Positions 53,926 to 62,091 of a DNA stretch of 64,000 bases are shown here, one piece after another (positions within the stretch are counted from its first letter, which is position 1; each line of letters starts with the position of its first letter). A program made the position numbers and the translations under genes. Source of the DNA: Cellulomonas dongxiuzhuiae (GTDB taxonomy: Bacteria; Actinomycetota; Actinomycetes; Actinomycetales; Cellulomonadaceae); assembly GCF_018623035.1 (NCBI RefSeq), contig NZ_CP076023.1, positions 2,976,001 to 3,040,000 of the forward strand, given 5' to 3'. The notes beneath the pieces are model-generated. The model did not search any database. It was not told where the DNA came from and saw only the letters and a program-made list of their open reading frames with translations.

Positions 53926-54625
53926 GAACCTGCGCGCGAGCGGCGGCGAGCCCCGCACCGCGCCCCGCACCCCGAAGAAGGACCAGGGCGTCCTGGTGAT
54001 CGGCCTGGGTCGCTTCGGCTCGTCCATCGCGGCCACGCTGGACCGGCTCGGTCAGGACGTGCTCGCGGTCGAGCGCAACCCCGAGCTCGTCGCCCAGTGG
54101 GCCGGCCGGATCCCGCTGGTCGAGGCCGACGCGGTGAACCCCGACGCCCTCGAGCAGCTCGGTGCGCGCGAGTTCCCCGTCGCGGTCGTCGGTGTCGGCT
54201 CCTACCTCGAGGCGTCGGTGCTCATCACCGGCAACCTCGTCGACATCGGCGTGCCGCAGATCTGGGCCAAGGCCATCAGCTCCGAGCACGCACGCATCCT
54301 GCAGCGCATCGGCGCCCACCACGTGGTGCTGCCCGAGGCCGACGCCGGGTCCCGCGTCGCCCACCTCGTGAGCGGCAAGATGCTCGACTACATCGAGGTC
54401 GAGGACGGGTTCACGGTCGTGAAGATGCGACCCCCGAAGGAGACGCAGGGGTTCACGATCGCGCAGTCCAAGGTGCGCGAGCGCTACGGCGTGACGATCA
54501 TCGGTGTGAAGTCACCCGGCATCGACTTCCAGTACGCGACGCCGGAGACGCGCATCTCGGCCAACGACCTCATCATCGTCGGAGGGCACGCCGACCTGCT
54601 CGAACGCTTCGCCGCGCGCCCCTGA
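53918..54625 (+). CDS. TrkA/KtrA-type potassium channel regulator (TTG start)
   Basis: A 235-residue RCK protein that gates TrkH. After a 25-residue polar tail comes the NAD-binding KDQGVLVIGLGRFGSSIAATL near residue 25 to 45, with the acidic end of strand 2 at AVERNPE; the second half is a TrkA-C domain (FTVVKMRPPKETQGFTI ...). The start is a TTG at 53918, eight bases inside trkH, supported by GGAGGAGAGG upstream; the next in-frame upstream start would lie deep in trkH with no conservation. Coupled translation with trkH gives fixed subunit ratio. Confidence 0.92.
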   Translation: MAENLRASGGEPRTAPRTPKKDQGVLVIGLGRFGSSIAATLDRLGQDVLAVERNPELVAQWAGRIPLVEADAVNPDALEQLGAREFPVAVVGVGSYLEASVLITGNLVDIGVPQIWAKAISSEHARILQRIGAHHVVLPEADAGSRVAHLVSGKMLDYIEVEDGFTVVKMRPPKETQGFTIAQSKVRERYGVTIIGVKSPGIDFQYATPETRISANDLIIVGGHADLLERFAARP

Positions 54626-54645
54626 GCACGCGCGCGACCCGCACC

Positions 54646-54705
54646 GCCGCAGTTCCGCACGCCGCAGTTCCGCACGCCGCAGTTCCGCACGCCGCAGTTC
54701 CGCAC
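54646..54705 (+). repeat. Four perfect 15-base tandem repeats
   Basis: GCCGCAGTTCCGCAC is repeated four times without change (54646-54660, 54661-54675, 54676-54690, 54691-54705) in the 101-base gap between trkA and ppk2. The last copy ends 21 bases before the ppk2 ATG, so all four lie in its leader or promoter. Confidence 0.97.
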
Positions 54706-54726
54706 TCGGCACCCGAGGAGACCGCC

Positions 54727-55761
54727 ATGGCAAAGGGCTCGAAGAAGAAGAAGAAGGACAAGAGCAAGAACGAGGACAAGAAGAAGCACGACGTGAAGCC
54801 CGCGCGGAAGGCAGCCGCCAAGAACGCCGAGAAGGCGGCTGCGAAGGCGGCCAAGGCGGACCGCAAGGCAGCCGAGAAGGCGGCTGCTGCCCACGAGGCC
54901 GCCGCCGCGGGGCTCCTCGCGCGGCGTGACGCCGTGGCGGACCTGCTGCGCGTCGCCCCGGGGTTCCGGCTCGCGGACGTCGACACGGGTGCGACGCCGG
55001 GCTTCGACGGGTCGCGCCGCGACGGTGAGGCCGCGCTCGCCGCGGTCGGCGCCGAGCTGTCCGACCTGCAGGAGCGTCTCTTCGCGCACGGCCGTACCGG
55101 CGGGACGAGGTCCGTGCTGCTCGTCCTGCAGGGGCTGGACACGGCCGGCAAGGGCGGCATCGTGCGCCACGTGGTCGGGCTGGTCGACCCCCAGGGCGTG
55201 GCGCTGCGCTCGTTCGGGGTCCCGACGCCCGAGGAGCGTCGCCACCACTTCCTGTGGCGGATCCGTCGTGCGCTGCCCCGCGGCGGCATGATCGGCGTCT
55301 TCGACCGCTCGCACTACGAGGACGTGCTCGTGGCGCGCGTCGACGACCTGGTCGCGCCGGAGGTGTGGGAGCGGCGCTTCGACGAGATCAACCGGTTCGA
55401 GGCCCAGGCCGCGGCGGCGGGGGCCACGATCGTCAAGGTCGCGCTGTGGGTCTCGCCCGACGAGCAGTACCGGCGGCTGCGCGAGCGGCTCGAGCGCCCG
55501 GACAAGCTGTGGAAGTACGACCCGACGGACGTCGACGTCCGCCTCAGGCGGCCGGCGTACGAGGCGGCCTACCAGGAGGTCCTCGACCGGACGAGCACCG
55601 AGGTCGCGCCCTGGTACGTCGTGCCGGCGGACAGCAAGTGGTACGCCCGGCTGGCCGTCAGTGCGCTGCTGCACCAGGCGCTGGCCGGCCTCCAGCTCGA
55701 CTGGCCGCCCGCCGACTACGACGTCGATGCGGAGCTGGCCCGGCTGGACGCGACCCGCTGA
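54727..55761 (+). CDS. ppk2: PPK2-family polyphosphate:nucleotide phosphotransferase
   Basis: A 344-residue kinase that moves phosphate between polyphosphate and nucleotides. The P-loop is LVLQGLDTAGKGGIVRHVVG near residue 138, the second motif is GVFDRSHYEDVLVARV near 195, and LERPDKLWKYDPTDVD near 257 is the lid region. The first 65 residues are an unusual lysine-alanine-rich extension (KKKKKDKSKNEDKKKHD, then AAAKAAKADRK) not needed for the fold; it could bind polyphosphate or DNA. The ATG is preceded by GAGGAGACC. Four 15-base repeats fill the leader. Confidence 0.93.
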   Translation: MAKGSKKKKKDKSKNEDKKKHDVKPARKAAAKNAEKAAAKAAKADRKAAEKAAAAHEAAAAGLLARRDAVADLLRVAPGFRLADVDTGATPGFDGSRRDGEAALAAVGAELSDLQERLFAHGRTGGTRSVLLVLQGLDTAGKGGIVRHVVGLVDPQGVALRSFGVPTPEERRHHFLWRIRRALPRGGMIGVFDRSHYEDVLVARVDDLVAPEVWERRFDEINRFEAQAAAAGATIVKVALWVSPDEQYRRLRERLERPDKLWKYDPTDVDVRLRRPAYEAAYQEVLDRTSTEVAPWYVVPADSKWYARLAVSALLHQALAGLQLDWPPADYDVDAELARLDATR

Positions 55762-55802
55762 GGCACGGCGGCGGGCGGGACGCCGTGCCCCGCCCGCCGC
55801 CG
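55762..55802. terminator. Alternative hairpins between ppk2 and the next gene
   Basis: Two overlapping stems are possible: 55762-55770 with 55781-55789 (9 bp), and 55766-55779 with 55789-55802 (14 bp, perfect). They lie directly between two convergent stop codons and can end both transcripts. Confidence 0.75.
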
Positions 55803-55803
55803 C

Positions 55804-56247
55804 TCAGGACCCGTCGGACGCGTGCCGCTGGTGCGGCAGCTCGCCGCGCGGCATCACGCAGTGGCGCACGCCGCCGCGCACGGGACCGCCCGCACGCGCG
55901 GCGCTGGCGCTCCACCGCCCGACCGTCCCGAGCGCCGGGGCGGTGAGGGGCGCGCCGGCAGCGGGGGTCGCCCGCGGGGCCGGCCCCACGCAGTGCGGGG
56001 CGCTGCGCTGCACGGGGACGGACGGCGCGACGCGCACGACGGGGCGCACGGTGCGGACGACGGGCGCGGCGGGGCGCGGACGGTCGAGGCGCGGGTAGAT
56101 CAGGCCCGCGACGCCGGCGAGGACGACCACGAGGACACCGGGCACCACGTGGTCGTCGACGCCGGTGACGACGCCGGTGGAGATGAGGACGAGACCGGCG
56201 GCGACGAGCACCGTCGTGACCGCTCGGCGCAGGAAAGTGAACATCAT
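55804..56247 (-). CDS. Two-helix membrane protein, unrecognised
   Basis: A 147-residue protein with two hydrophobic helices at the N-terminus (AVTTVLVAAGLVLISTGVV and VVPGVLVVVLAGVAGLIY) followed by a basic, Pro/Ala/Arg-rich tail of about 90 residues that contains two cysteines (PHCVGP and RHCVMP). I recognise no family. AAGGAG lies just before the first of two adjacent ATGs (56247 and 56244). It lies 71 bases after the repeat-containing secreted protein on the same strand and may be its partner. Confidence 0.65.
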   Translation of the reverse strand: MMFTFLRRAVTTVLVAAGLVLISTGVVTGVDDHVVPGVLVVVLAGVAGLIYPRLDRPRPAAPVVRTVRPVVRVAPSVPVQRSAPHCVGPAPRATPAAGAPLTAPALGTVGRWSASAARAGGPVRGGVRHCVMPRGELPHQRHASDGS

Positions 56248-56318
56248 CGAGCTCCTTGCCTGTGGACCGGGGTGCCCCGGAGGGCGAGGGACGACGCGCG
56301 CGGCGTGCGTCCGTCCGG

Positions 56319-57470
56319 TCAGGCAGGGCTCGGAAGGTCGCACGAGGGCGCTGCGGGCCCGGCGACGTGGGCGGCGGCCGTCGTCGCCGCGGACGCGACG
56401 ACGACGGGTGACCGACCGGACGCCGGACCGGCACCCGGCCCCGCCCGCGGTGTGACCGACCCGGTGCCGGGTGCGGCGCGGTCCGCGAGCGACACGACCG
56501 ACGCGGCTGCGACAGCGCGCTGCGGGGGCGCGGTCGCCGTGACGGCGGCAGCGGCGACGGCGACGTGGCCGCCCGCGACGTACGTGGTGACCGTGACGAC
56601 GGCGGGCGCCTCGGGCTGCGGACCGGTCGGTCCGGGGGCGGGGTGCCAGGGCGTCTGACGGGTCGCCGGCTCGGCGGCCGGCACGGAGACCACCGCCGAG
56701 AGGGCAGCGGCGGCGTCCGGCTCCCCGCCGGGCTCGAACCGGTCCGCCTCGGCACCGGGGGCGACGCTCTGCGGCGGCGGGCCGAGCTCGCGCCGGTGCT
56801 CGCCCGCGTCGCGCGACTGACGCACGATCCAGGCCGCCGCGTCGATGGGCGTCATGCCCGTCGTCGCGGCGCGGTCGAGGACGGTCGGGGGTGCGGGGGC
56901 TGCGGTGCCGTCGACGGTCGTCGTCGCCCGGGTCTCGGCGCCGGTCCCGGTGGTCTTGTCCGCACCGGCCGGCGCGGTCCTCTCGGTCCCCGTCCGCGTG
57001 ACGTCCTTGGTGACGGTCTCGACCGGCTCCACCGGTGGCGCCACGGCATCGACCGGTTCCGCCGGTTCCACCGGTTCCACCGGCTCCACCGGGTCCACAG
57101 GTTCCACCGGCTCCACCGGGTCCACCGGGTCGACCGGCTCGACCAGGTCCACCGGCTCGACCGGTTCCACCGGGTCGACCGGCTCCACCGGCTCGACCGG
57201 CTCGACCGGGTCCACCGGCTCGGTCGCGTCCGCGCTGTCGGCCGCTGGTGCGGGCGCCGCCGCGGCGTTCGGCGACGCCACGGTATCGAGGACGGCGGAG
57301 GCGACGTCCGCCGGTGCGAGCTGCGCGCCCGAGCCCTGGGGGGCCACGTCCTCGGCCGAGGCGGACGACGCCGTCACGAGCTGCAGGATGACCAGCAGGA
57401 GGCCGCCCAGAGCGGCCATGAGCACACGGAGCACCCAGGTCTCCGCTCGCCCCCGCCGCTGCGCGTGCAT
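56319..57470 (-). CDS. Secreted or membrane-anchored protein with acidic Pro repeats, unrecognised
   Basis: A 383-residue protein with no family I know. Residues 1-39 are a signal peptide or anchor: basic start, hydrophobic core ([19 protein letters not shown]) and a likely cleavage after SSASA. Residues about 84-140 are 19 tandem EPV/DPV tripeptides, an extended acidic proline-rich stalk. The second half has one moderately ordered patch ([27 protein letters not shown]) and otherwise low-complexity Ala/Pro/Val sequence. GGGGGAGGG precedes the ATG at 57470. A cell-wall spanning or surface stalk is the best guess from composition only. Confidence 0.7.
   Translation of the reverse strand: MHAQRRGRAETWVLRVLMAALGGLLLVILQLVTASSASAEDVAPQGSGAQLAPADVASAVLDTVASPNAAAAPAPAADSADATEPVDPVEPVEPVEPVDPVEPVEPVDLVEPVDPVDPVEPVEPVDPVEPVEPVEPAEPVDAVAPPVEPVETVTKDVTRTGTERTAPAGADKTTGTGAETRATTTVDGTAAPAPPTVLDRAATTGMTPIDAAAWIVRQSRDAGEHRRELGPPPQSVAPGAEADRFEPGGEPDAAAALSAVVSVPAAEPATRQTPWHPAPGPTGPQPEAPAVVTVTTYVAGGHVAVAAAAVTATAPPQRAVAAASVVSLADRAAPGTGSVTPRAGPGAGPASGRSPVVVASAATTAAAHVAGPAAPSCDLPSPA
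57051..57222 (-). repeat. 9-base tandem array encoding 19 EPV/DPV tripeptides
   Basis: About 19 imperfect copies of a 9-base unit (GGNTCNACC on the plus strand) lie in frame within the unrecognised secreted protein. Units vary mostly at wobble positions and Glu/Asp, with one DLV and one EPA variant. Confidence 0.9.
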
Positions 57471-57488
57471 CCCGGACCCTCCCCCGGT

Positions 57489-57539
57489 GCGCGTCTGCCG
57501 TAGACGCGCGTGGGGCAAGTATGCGACCTGAATGCCCCA
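57489..57539 (-). promoter_or_regulatory. Leader hairpin and bracketed -10 of the secreted protein gene
   Basis: Two inverted repeats lie just upstream of the ATG at 57470. The first (57489-57496 with 57502-57509, 8 bp, 5-base loop) lies in the expected mRNA leader. The second, TGGGGCA (57511-57517) with TGCCCCA (57533-57539), encloses a CATACT -10-like element at 57523-57518. This could be an operator over the promoter plus a stabilising or regulatory hairpin. Confidence 0.4.
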
Positions 57540-57707
57540 AAGGCACGGGATTGGGCCATTCGGTGGATTTTCGCCCGACCGGGTGAGTTGTCGACGTCCG
57601 CGCCGATCCGGTCGACCACGTCGTCCCCGGGTAGAAGCTGCCCGCACCGGGGTCGCTGCACGTCGAGCCGGCGCCCGGACATGACGCGACCGCCTGCGAC
57701 CGCTCCG

Positions 57708-57812
57708 TCAGGGGCTGCTCAGCACCGCGTCGACGACCACGATGAGCAGGGCTCCCGCCGAGGCGAGGAAGGCCCGCACCGCCCAGACCAGCGTCCGTGT
57801 GTGAGTCCGCAC
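57708..57812 (-). CDS. Possible 34-residue small membrane protein
   Basis: A short frame starting with GTG at 57812 encodes 34 residues with a basic start (MRTHTRTLVWAVRAF) and a hydrophobic second half (LASAGALLIVVVDAVL). AAGGGAG lies eight bases ahead of the GTG, and a TAGCGT -10-like element is at 57861-57856 on the same strand. No homologue is known to me. The combination of ribosome site, promoter and helix makes it more likely than chance, but it remains tentative. Confidence 0.42.
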   Translation of the reverse strand: MRTHTRTLVWAVRAFLASAGALLIVVVDAVLSSP

Positions 57813-57954
57813 GACGACGCTCCCTTCTGCACGTCACCGTTGACGCGCTGAGACGACGCTACGTCCACCCAGGTTCCGTCCGCATCACCACGCGGGGTGA
57901 AGTCGCACGTCAGCGGCCGTTCTGCCGGTTTAGCCGGTACTGCGGTGAGCGGCC

Positions 57955-58000
57955 CGCGCCGACGCCGAGGGGGCGACGGGCCCCCCTCGGCGTCGGCGCG
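57955..58000 (-). terminator. Perfect 19-bp hairpin after araA
   Basis: Positions 57955-57973 pair perfectly with 57982-58000 around an 8-base loop, 8 bases beyond the araA stop. It ends the araBDA transcript. Confidence 0.88.
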
Positions 58001-58007
58001 TCAGGCG

Positions 58008-59516
58008 TCAGAAGCCCTGCGCGACCCGGTAGTACACCTGGTTCCAGCGCACCTGGTCGGCGAACCCGCGCCGCGTCGTCGCCTCGTCGATGACGAGCAG
58101 CTCGGTGCGCGCCAGCTCGGCGAAGATCTCCCACGCCTCGATGCCCACGGCCGTCGTCAGCACTGTGTGGTGCGCACCGCCCGCGGTGAGCCAGCACTCG
58201 GACGACGTCGTGAAGTCCGGGCGGGGCTCCCACACGGCGCGGGCGACGGGCAGGTGCGGCAGGTCGGCCGTCGGCGGGACCACGTCGACGACGTTGGCCG
58301 TCAGGCGGAACCGCTCCCGCATGTCCGCCAGCGAGACGACGACACCGGGGCCCGGGTCGGTGTCGAACACCATGCGGACCGGGTCCTCCTTGCCGCCGAT
58401 GCCCAGCGGGTGGATCTCCACGCGGGGCTTCGACGTCGTGAGGGTGGGGCAGATCTCGAGCATGTGCGCGCCGAGGATCTTCTCCGCACCGGGCGTCAGG
58501 TCGTACGTGTAGTCCTCCATGAGCGACGCGCCGCCGGGCAGCCCGGCACCCATCACCTTGGCGACGCGCACCAGCACGGCCGTCTTCCAGTCGCCCTCGG
58601 CGCCGAACCCGTAGCCCTTGGCCATGAGCCGCTGCACGGCCAGGCCGGGCAGCTGGCGCAGGTCGCCGAGGTCCTCGAAGTTCGTCGTGAACGCCTTGGC
58701 GTCCCGCTCGGTGAGGAAGCCCTCGATCGCGATCTCCTGCCGGGCCGCGTAGCGCAGCGACTCGTGCCGCTCGCCGCCCGCGCGCAGCTCGGGGACGACG
58801 TCGTACAGCTCCTCGTACTGCGCGACGAGCGCGTCGATCGCCGCGTCGTCGACGGCCGCGACCGCGGCGACCAGGTCGTTGACGGCCCACGTGTTGACGG
58901 ACACGCCCAGGCGGATCTCCGCCTCGGTCTTGTCGCCCTCCGTGACGGCGACGTTGCGCATGTTGTCGCCGAAGCGCACGAGGTTGAGGTCCTGCGCGGC
59001 CTGCCAGCCGGCCGACGCGCGCACCCACGTGCCGACGCGGGCGGTGACGGCCGGGTTCGACACGTGGCCGGACACCGTGGTGCGGGCCAGGCCCAGGCGC
59101 GTCGCGATGTACGCGTACTCGCGGTCACCGTGCGCGGCCTGGTTGAGGTTCATGAAGTCGAAGTCGATCGTGTCCCACGGCAGCTCGACGTTGGCCTGCG
59201 TGTGCAGGTGCAGCAGCGGCTTGCGCAGCAGGTCCAGGCCGGTGATCCACATCTTGGCCGGGCTGAACGTGTGCATCCACGTGATGACGCCCAGCACGCG
59301 GTCGTCGGCGTTGGCGTCCAGCACCGCGCGGCGGATGGAGTCCGAGTCCTTGAGGACCGGCTTCCAGACGACCCTCGCCGGGACGTCACCCGACGCGTCG
59401 AGCGCCGCGGCGACCTCCTGCGACTGCGCCGCGACCTGCTGCAGCGTCTCCTCGCCGTACAGGTCCTGCGAACCGGTGAGGAACCAGATCTCCTGGTCGG
59501 GGTAGGCCTTGCTCAT
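58008..59516 (-). CDS. araA: L-Arabinose isomerase
   Basis: A 502-residue isomerase converting L-arabinose to L-ribulose in the cytosol, with Mn as cofactor. Diagnostic segments are [17 protein letters not shown] at residues 9-25, [15 protein letters not shown] near 85, [28 protein letters not shown] near 118 to 145 and [17 protein letters not shown] near 310, which together carry the metal-binding Glu and His. Length equals E. coli AraA (500). AAGGAG lies just before the ATG; the gene ends the ara operon. Confidence 0.97.
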   Translation of the reverse strand: MSKAYPDQEIWFLTGSQDLYGEETLQQVAAQSQEVAAALDASGDVPARVVWKPVLKDSDSIRRAVLDANADDRVLGVITWMHTFSPAKMWITGLDLLRKPLLHLHTQANVELPWDTIDFDFMNLNQAAHGDREYAYIATRLGLARTTVSGHVSNPAVTARVGTWVRASAGWQAAQDLNLVRFGDNMRNVAVTEGDKTEAEIRLGVSVNTWAVNDLVAAVAAVDDAAIDALVAQYEELYDVVPELRAGGERHESLRYAARQEIAIEGFLTERDAKAFTTNFEDLGDLRQLPGLAVQRLMAKGYGFGAEGDWKTAVLVRVAKVMGAGLPGGASLMEDYTYDLTPGAEKILGAHMLEICPTLTTSKPRVEIHPLGIGGKEDPVRMVFDTDPGPGVVVSLADMRERFRLTANVVDVVPPTADLPHLPVARAVWEPRPDFTTSSECWLTAGGAHHTVLTTAVGIEAWEIFAELARTELLVIDEATTRRGFADQVRWNQVYYRVAQGF

Positions 59517-59541
59517 CGTGGTTCTCCTTCGTGGCCCAGCA

Positions 59542-60252
59542 TCAGTGCTGGCCGTAGACGTTCTGGTAGCGGGCGTACAGCGAGTTGACGTCGCTCTGCG
59601 CGATCGGCAGCGGCTCGCCGAGCTGCCGGCTGATGTGGACGGTCCGCGCGACCTCCTCGACCATGACCGCGGCCTTGACCGCGGCCTTGGCGTCCTTGCC
59701 GATCGTGAACGGGCCGTGGTTGCGCATGAGGACCGCGGGGCTGCGCGAGTCGCGCAGCGTCTCGACGATCCCCCGGCCGATCGAGTCGTCACCGATGAGC
59801 GCGAACGGGCCCACGGGGATGTCGCCGCCGAACTCGTCGGCCATCATCGTCAGCACGCAGGGCACGGGCTCGGCGCGGGCCGCCCACGCGGTCGCGTAGG
59901 TCGAGTGCGTGTGCACGACGCCACCCACGTGGGGCATGTGGGTGTAGACGTACGCGTGCGCGGCGGTGTCGGACGACGGGGCACGCGTGCCCTCGACGAG
60001 GTTCCCCTCCAGGTCGCACACGACCATCGACTCGGGCGTCAGCTCGTCGTACGTCACGCCCGACGGCTTGATGACGAGCAGGTCGCGCTCGCTCGGGCCC
60101 GCGGGGTCGACGACGACGCGCTGCGACACGTTGCCCGCCGTCCACACCACCAGACCCCACCGCGGCAGCTCGGCGTGCAGCCGGCTGACCTGCTCGCGCG
60201 CGCGGGCGACCGCGTCGCGCACCTCGGGGGCGTACTCGTCCAGGGCGGTCAT
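59542..60252 (-). CDS. araD: L-Ribulose-5-phosphate 4-epimerase
   Basis: A 236-residue class II aldolase-fold epimerase that links arabinose to the pentose phosphate pathway. Zinc ligands are in [15 protein letters not shown] near residue 100 (two histidines) and [11 protein letters not shown] near 170 (third histidine); [19 protein letters not shown] near 50 binds phosphate. Length matches E. coli AraD (231). TGGAGGTG precedes the ATG. It lies between araB (104 bases upstream) and araA (25 bases downstream). Confidence 0.96.
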   Translation of the reverse strand: MTALDEYAPEVRDAVARAREQVSRLHAELPRWGLVVWTAGNVSQRVVVDPAGPSERDLLVIKPSGVTYDELTPESMVVCDLEGNLVEGTRAPSSDTAAHAYVYTHMPHVGGVVHTHSTYATAWAARAEPVPCVLTMMADEFGGDIPVGPFALIGDDSIGRGIVETLRDSRSPAVLMRNHGPFTIGKDAKAAVKAAVMVEEVARTVHISRQLGEPLPIAQSDVNSLYARYQNVYGQH

Positions 60253-60356
60253 CCGCACCTCCAGGTTCGGGGCCCGCGTCGTGCGGGCGGTCGGGACCGG
60301 CGTCGGGGCGCCGGTGGGGCGGGCGCAGGTGCGCGCGGCCCGGTACTGCTCGACGC

Positions 60357-61976
60357 TCAGAGCGCCTCGGTCGCGGCGCGCTCCACGGCGAGGCCGTCCG
60401 CGTAGCGCTCGAGCCAGGTGGCGTAGCCGGCGACGTCGGCCGCGTCGGGCTCGACGACGTCGATCTCGGCGTCGGCGAACACGCGCGTCGACAGGTAGGT
60501 GCCCAGGTCGTCCGCGGCGCCGCTCGCGACGTACGCGGCGAGCACCGCGATGCCCCACGCGCCGCCCTCACCGGCGGTGCGACCCACCGCGACGGGCGTG
60601 TCGACGGCCGCCGCGAGCAGCCGCTGCGCGACGCCCGCGGTCCGGAACAGGCCGCCGTGCGCGAACATCGTGTCGACCTCGACGCCCTCGGCGACGAGGA
60701 TCCGCAGACCCAGGCTGAGGGTGCCGAACGCCGCGTACACCTGGGTGCGCACGAAGTTGCCGAGCGTGAGGCGGCTGTCCGGCGTCCGCACGATCAGGGG
60801 GCGTCCCTCGTCGAGGCCCGTGATCGGCTCGCCCGAGAGGTAGTTGTACGCGAGCAGCCCGCCGCCGTCGGCGTCGCCCTCGAGCGCCTCACGCAGCAGG
60901 ACGCCGAACACCTCGTCGGCGCCCGCGTCGGACCCGAGCGCGGTGGCGAAGCGGCCGAAGACGCCCGCCCACTCCCCGAGCTCGCTCGCCCCGTTGTTGC
61001 AGTGGACCATCGCCACCAGGTCGCCCGCGGGCGTCGTGACGAGGTCGATCTCGTGGTGCACCTGGGCGAGCGGCTTCTCGAGCACGACCATCGCGAAGAT
61101 GCTGGTGCCGACGCTGATGTTGGCGGTGCGCGGCGCGACGGACGCGGTCGCCACCATGCCGGTGCCGGCGTCGCCCTCGGGCGGGCACAGGGGCGCACCG
61201 GCACGCAGCGTGCCGGTCGGGTCGAGCAGCGCGGCACCCTCGTCGGTGAGGCGGCCGGCCTCCTGGCCCGCGACGAGCACCTCGGGCAGGAGGTCGACGA
61301 GCCGCGCGACCGGCAGCCGGCCCGCGGTGTGCGCGTCGAAGCGCGCGAGCAGGTCGGCGTCGTAGTCACGCGTCACGGGGTCGACCGGGAACATGCCGGA
61401 CGCGTCGCCGACGCCGATGACCTTGCGACCCGTCAGGCGCCAGTGCACGTACCCGGCGAGGGTCGTCACGAACCGCACGTCGGGCACGTGCGGCTCAGCG
61501 TCCAGGACGGCCTGGTGCAGGTGCGCGACGGACCAGCGCAGCGGGATGTTGTACCCGAGCAGCTCGGTGAGCTCGGCCGCGGCCGCACCGGTGGACGTGT
61601 TGCGCCACGTCCGGAAAGGCACGAGCAGCTCGTCGTCGGCGTCGAAGGCGAGGTAGCCGTGCATCATCGCGGACACGCCCAGGGCGGCGACGGACGTGGG
61701 GCGCACGCCGTGGCGCCGCTCGGTGTCGGCCAGCAGGTCCGCCACCGCGGCGCGCAGCCCGTGCCACACGGCGTCGAGCGGGTACGTCCACGTCCGGTCG
61801 ACGTACTGGTTCTCCCACGCGTGGCCGCCGGAGGCGAGCGGCACGTGGTCCTCGCCGACGAGGACCGCCTTGATGCGCGTGGAGCCGAGCTCGATGCCGA
61901 GGACCGCTCGGCCCTGCGCGAGCGTCTCGCGTGCTGCCGCGCGGCGGGCGTCCGCGTCGTCGTGGTGCTGCGCCAT
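60357..61976 (-). CDS. araB: FGGY-family kinase, probably ribulokinase
   Basis: A 539-residue sugar kinase. The N-terminal phosphate motif is VLGIELGSTRIKAVLVG near residue 27 to 42; ANISVGTSIFAMVV and HGGLFRTAGVAQRLLAAAVDTPVAVG carry the ATP- and sugar-domain signatures of FGGY kinases, followed by GEGGAWGIAVLAAYV. Placement with araD and araA points to phosphorylation of L-ribulose. It starts as the first structural gene of the operon, 115 bases after araR, with a LacI-type site in the gap. AGGGAG lies upstream of the ATG. It differs from classical E. coli AraB in sequence, a common actinobacterial form. Confidence 0.88.
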   Translation of the reverse strand: MAQHHDDADARRAAARETLAQGRAVLGIELGSTRIKAVLVGEDHVPLASGGHAWENQYVDRTWTYPLDAVWHGLRAAVADLLADTERRHGVRPTSVAALGVSAMMHGYLAFDADDELLVPFRTWRNTSTGAAAAELTELLGYNIPLRWSVAHLHQAVLDAEPHVPDVRFVTTLAGYVHWRLTGRKVIGVGDASGMFPVDPVTRDYDADLLARFDAHTAGRLPVARLVDLLPEVLVAGQEAGRLTDEGAALLDPTGTLRAGAPLCPPEGDAGTGMVATASVAPRTANISVGTSIFAMVVLEKPLAQVHHEIDLVTTPAGDLVAMVHCNNGASELGEWAGVFGRFATALGSDAGADEVFGVLLREALEGDADGGGLLAYNYLSGEPITGLDEGRPLIVRTPDSRLTLGNFVRTQVYAAFGTLSLGLRILVAEGVEVDTMFAHGGLFRTAGVAQRLLAAAVDTPVAVGRTAGEGGAWGIAVLAAYVASGAADDLGTYLSTRVFADAEIDVVEPDAADVAGYATWLERYADGLAVERAATEAL

Positions 61977-62053
61977 CGCGTGCTGCTCCCTCTCCGGGCC
62001 TCGTCGCCCGGGGTCGTGCTCACGGCCGGGTCGGAGCGATCCGGCATCGGTCG

Positions 62054-62069
62054 ATGTTAACGATCACAT
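62054..62069. promoter_or_regulatory. Candidate AraR (LacI-type) operator before araB
   Basis: ATGTTAACGATCACAT is a near-palindrome (6 of 8 positions match between the halves) and stands out as AT-rich. It lies 78 bases upstream of araB, just after the araR stop. Confidence 0.6.
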
Positions 62070-62091
62070 GGCGCGGAAGCCAACCTCCGGA

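Noticed and set aside
54097-54726. Frame encoding AVPHA repeats joined to PPK2
   Set aside because: It is a fusion of the 15-base repeats with an antiparallel frame of trkA; PPK2 starts at the ATG at 54727.
56845-57531. Collagen- or Ser-Thr-Gly-repeat protein on the plus strand
   Set aside because: It is the antisense reading of the 9-base array; all frames are open there. The minus-strand frame has a signal peptide and ribosome site.
57489-57600. Riboswitch before the stalk protein gene
   Set aside because: The hairpins and AT-rich stretch were compared by eye with c-di-GMP and c-di-AMP riboswitch cores; no convincing match, so only inverted repeats are reported.
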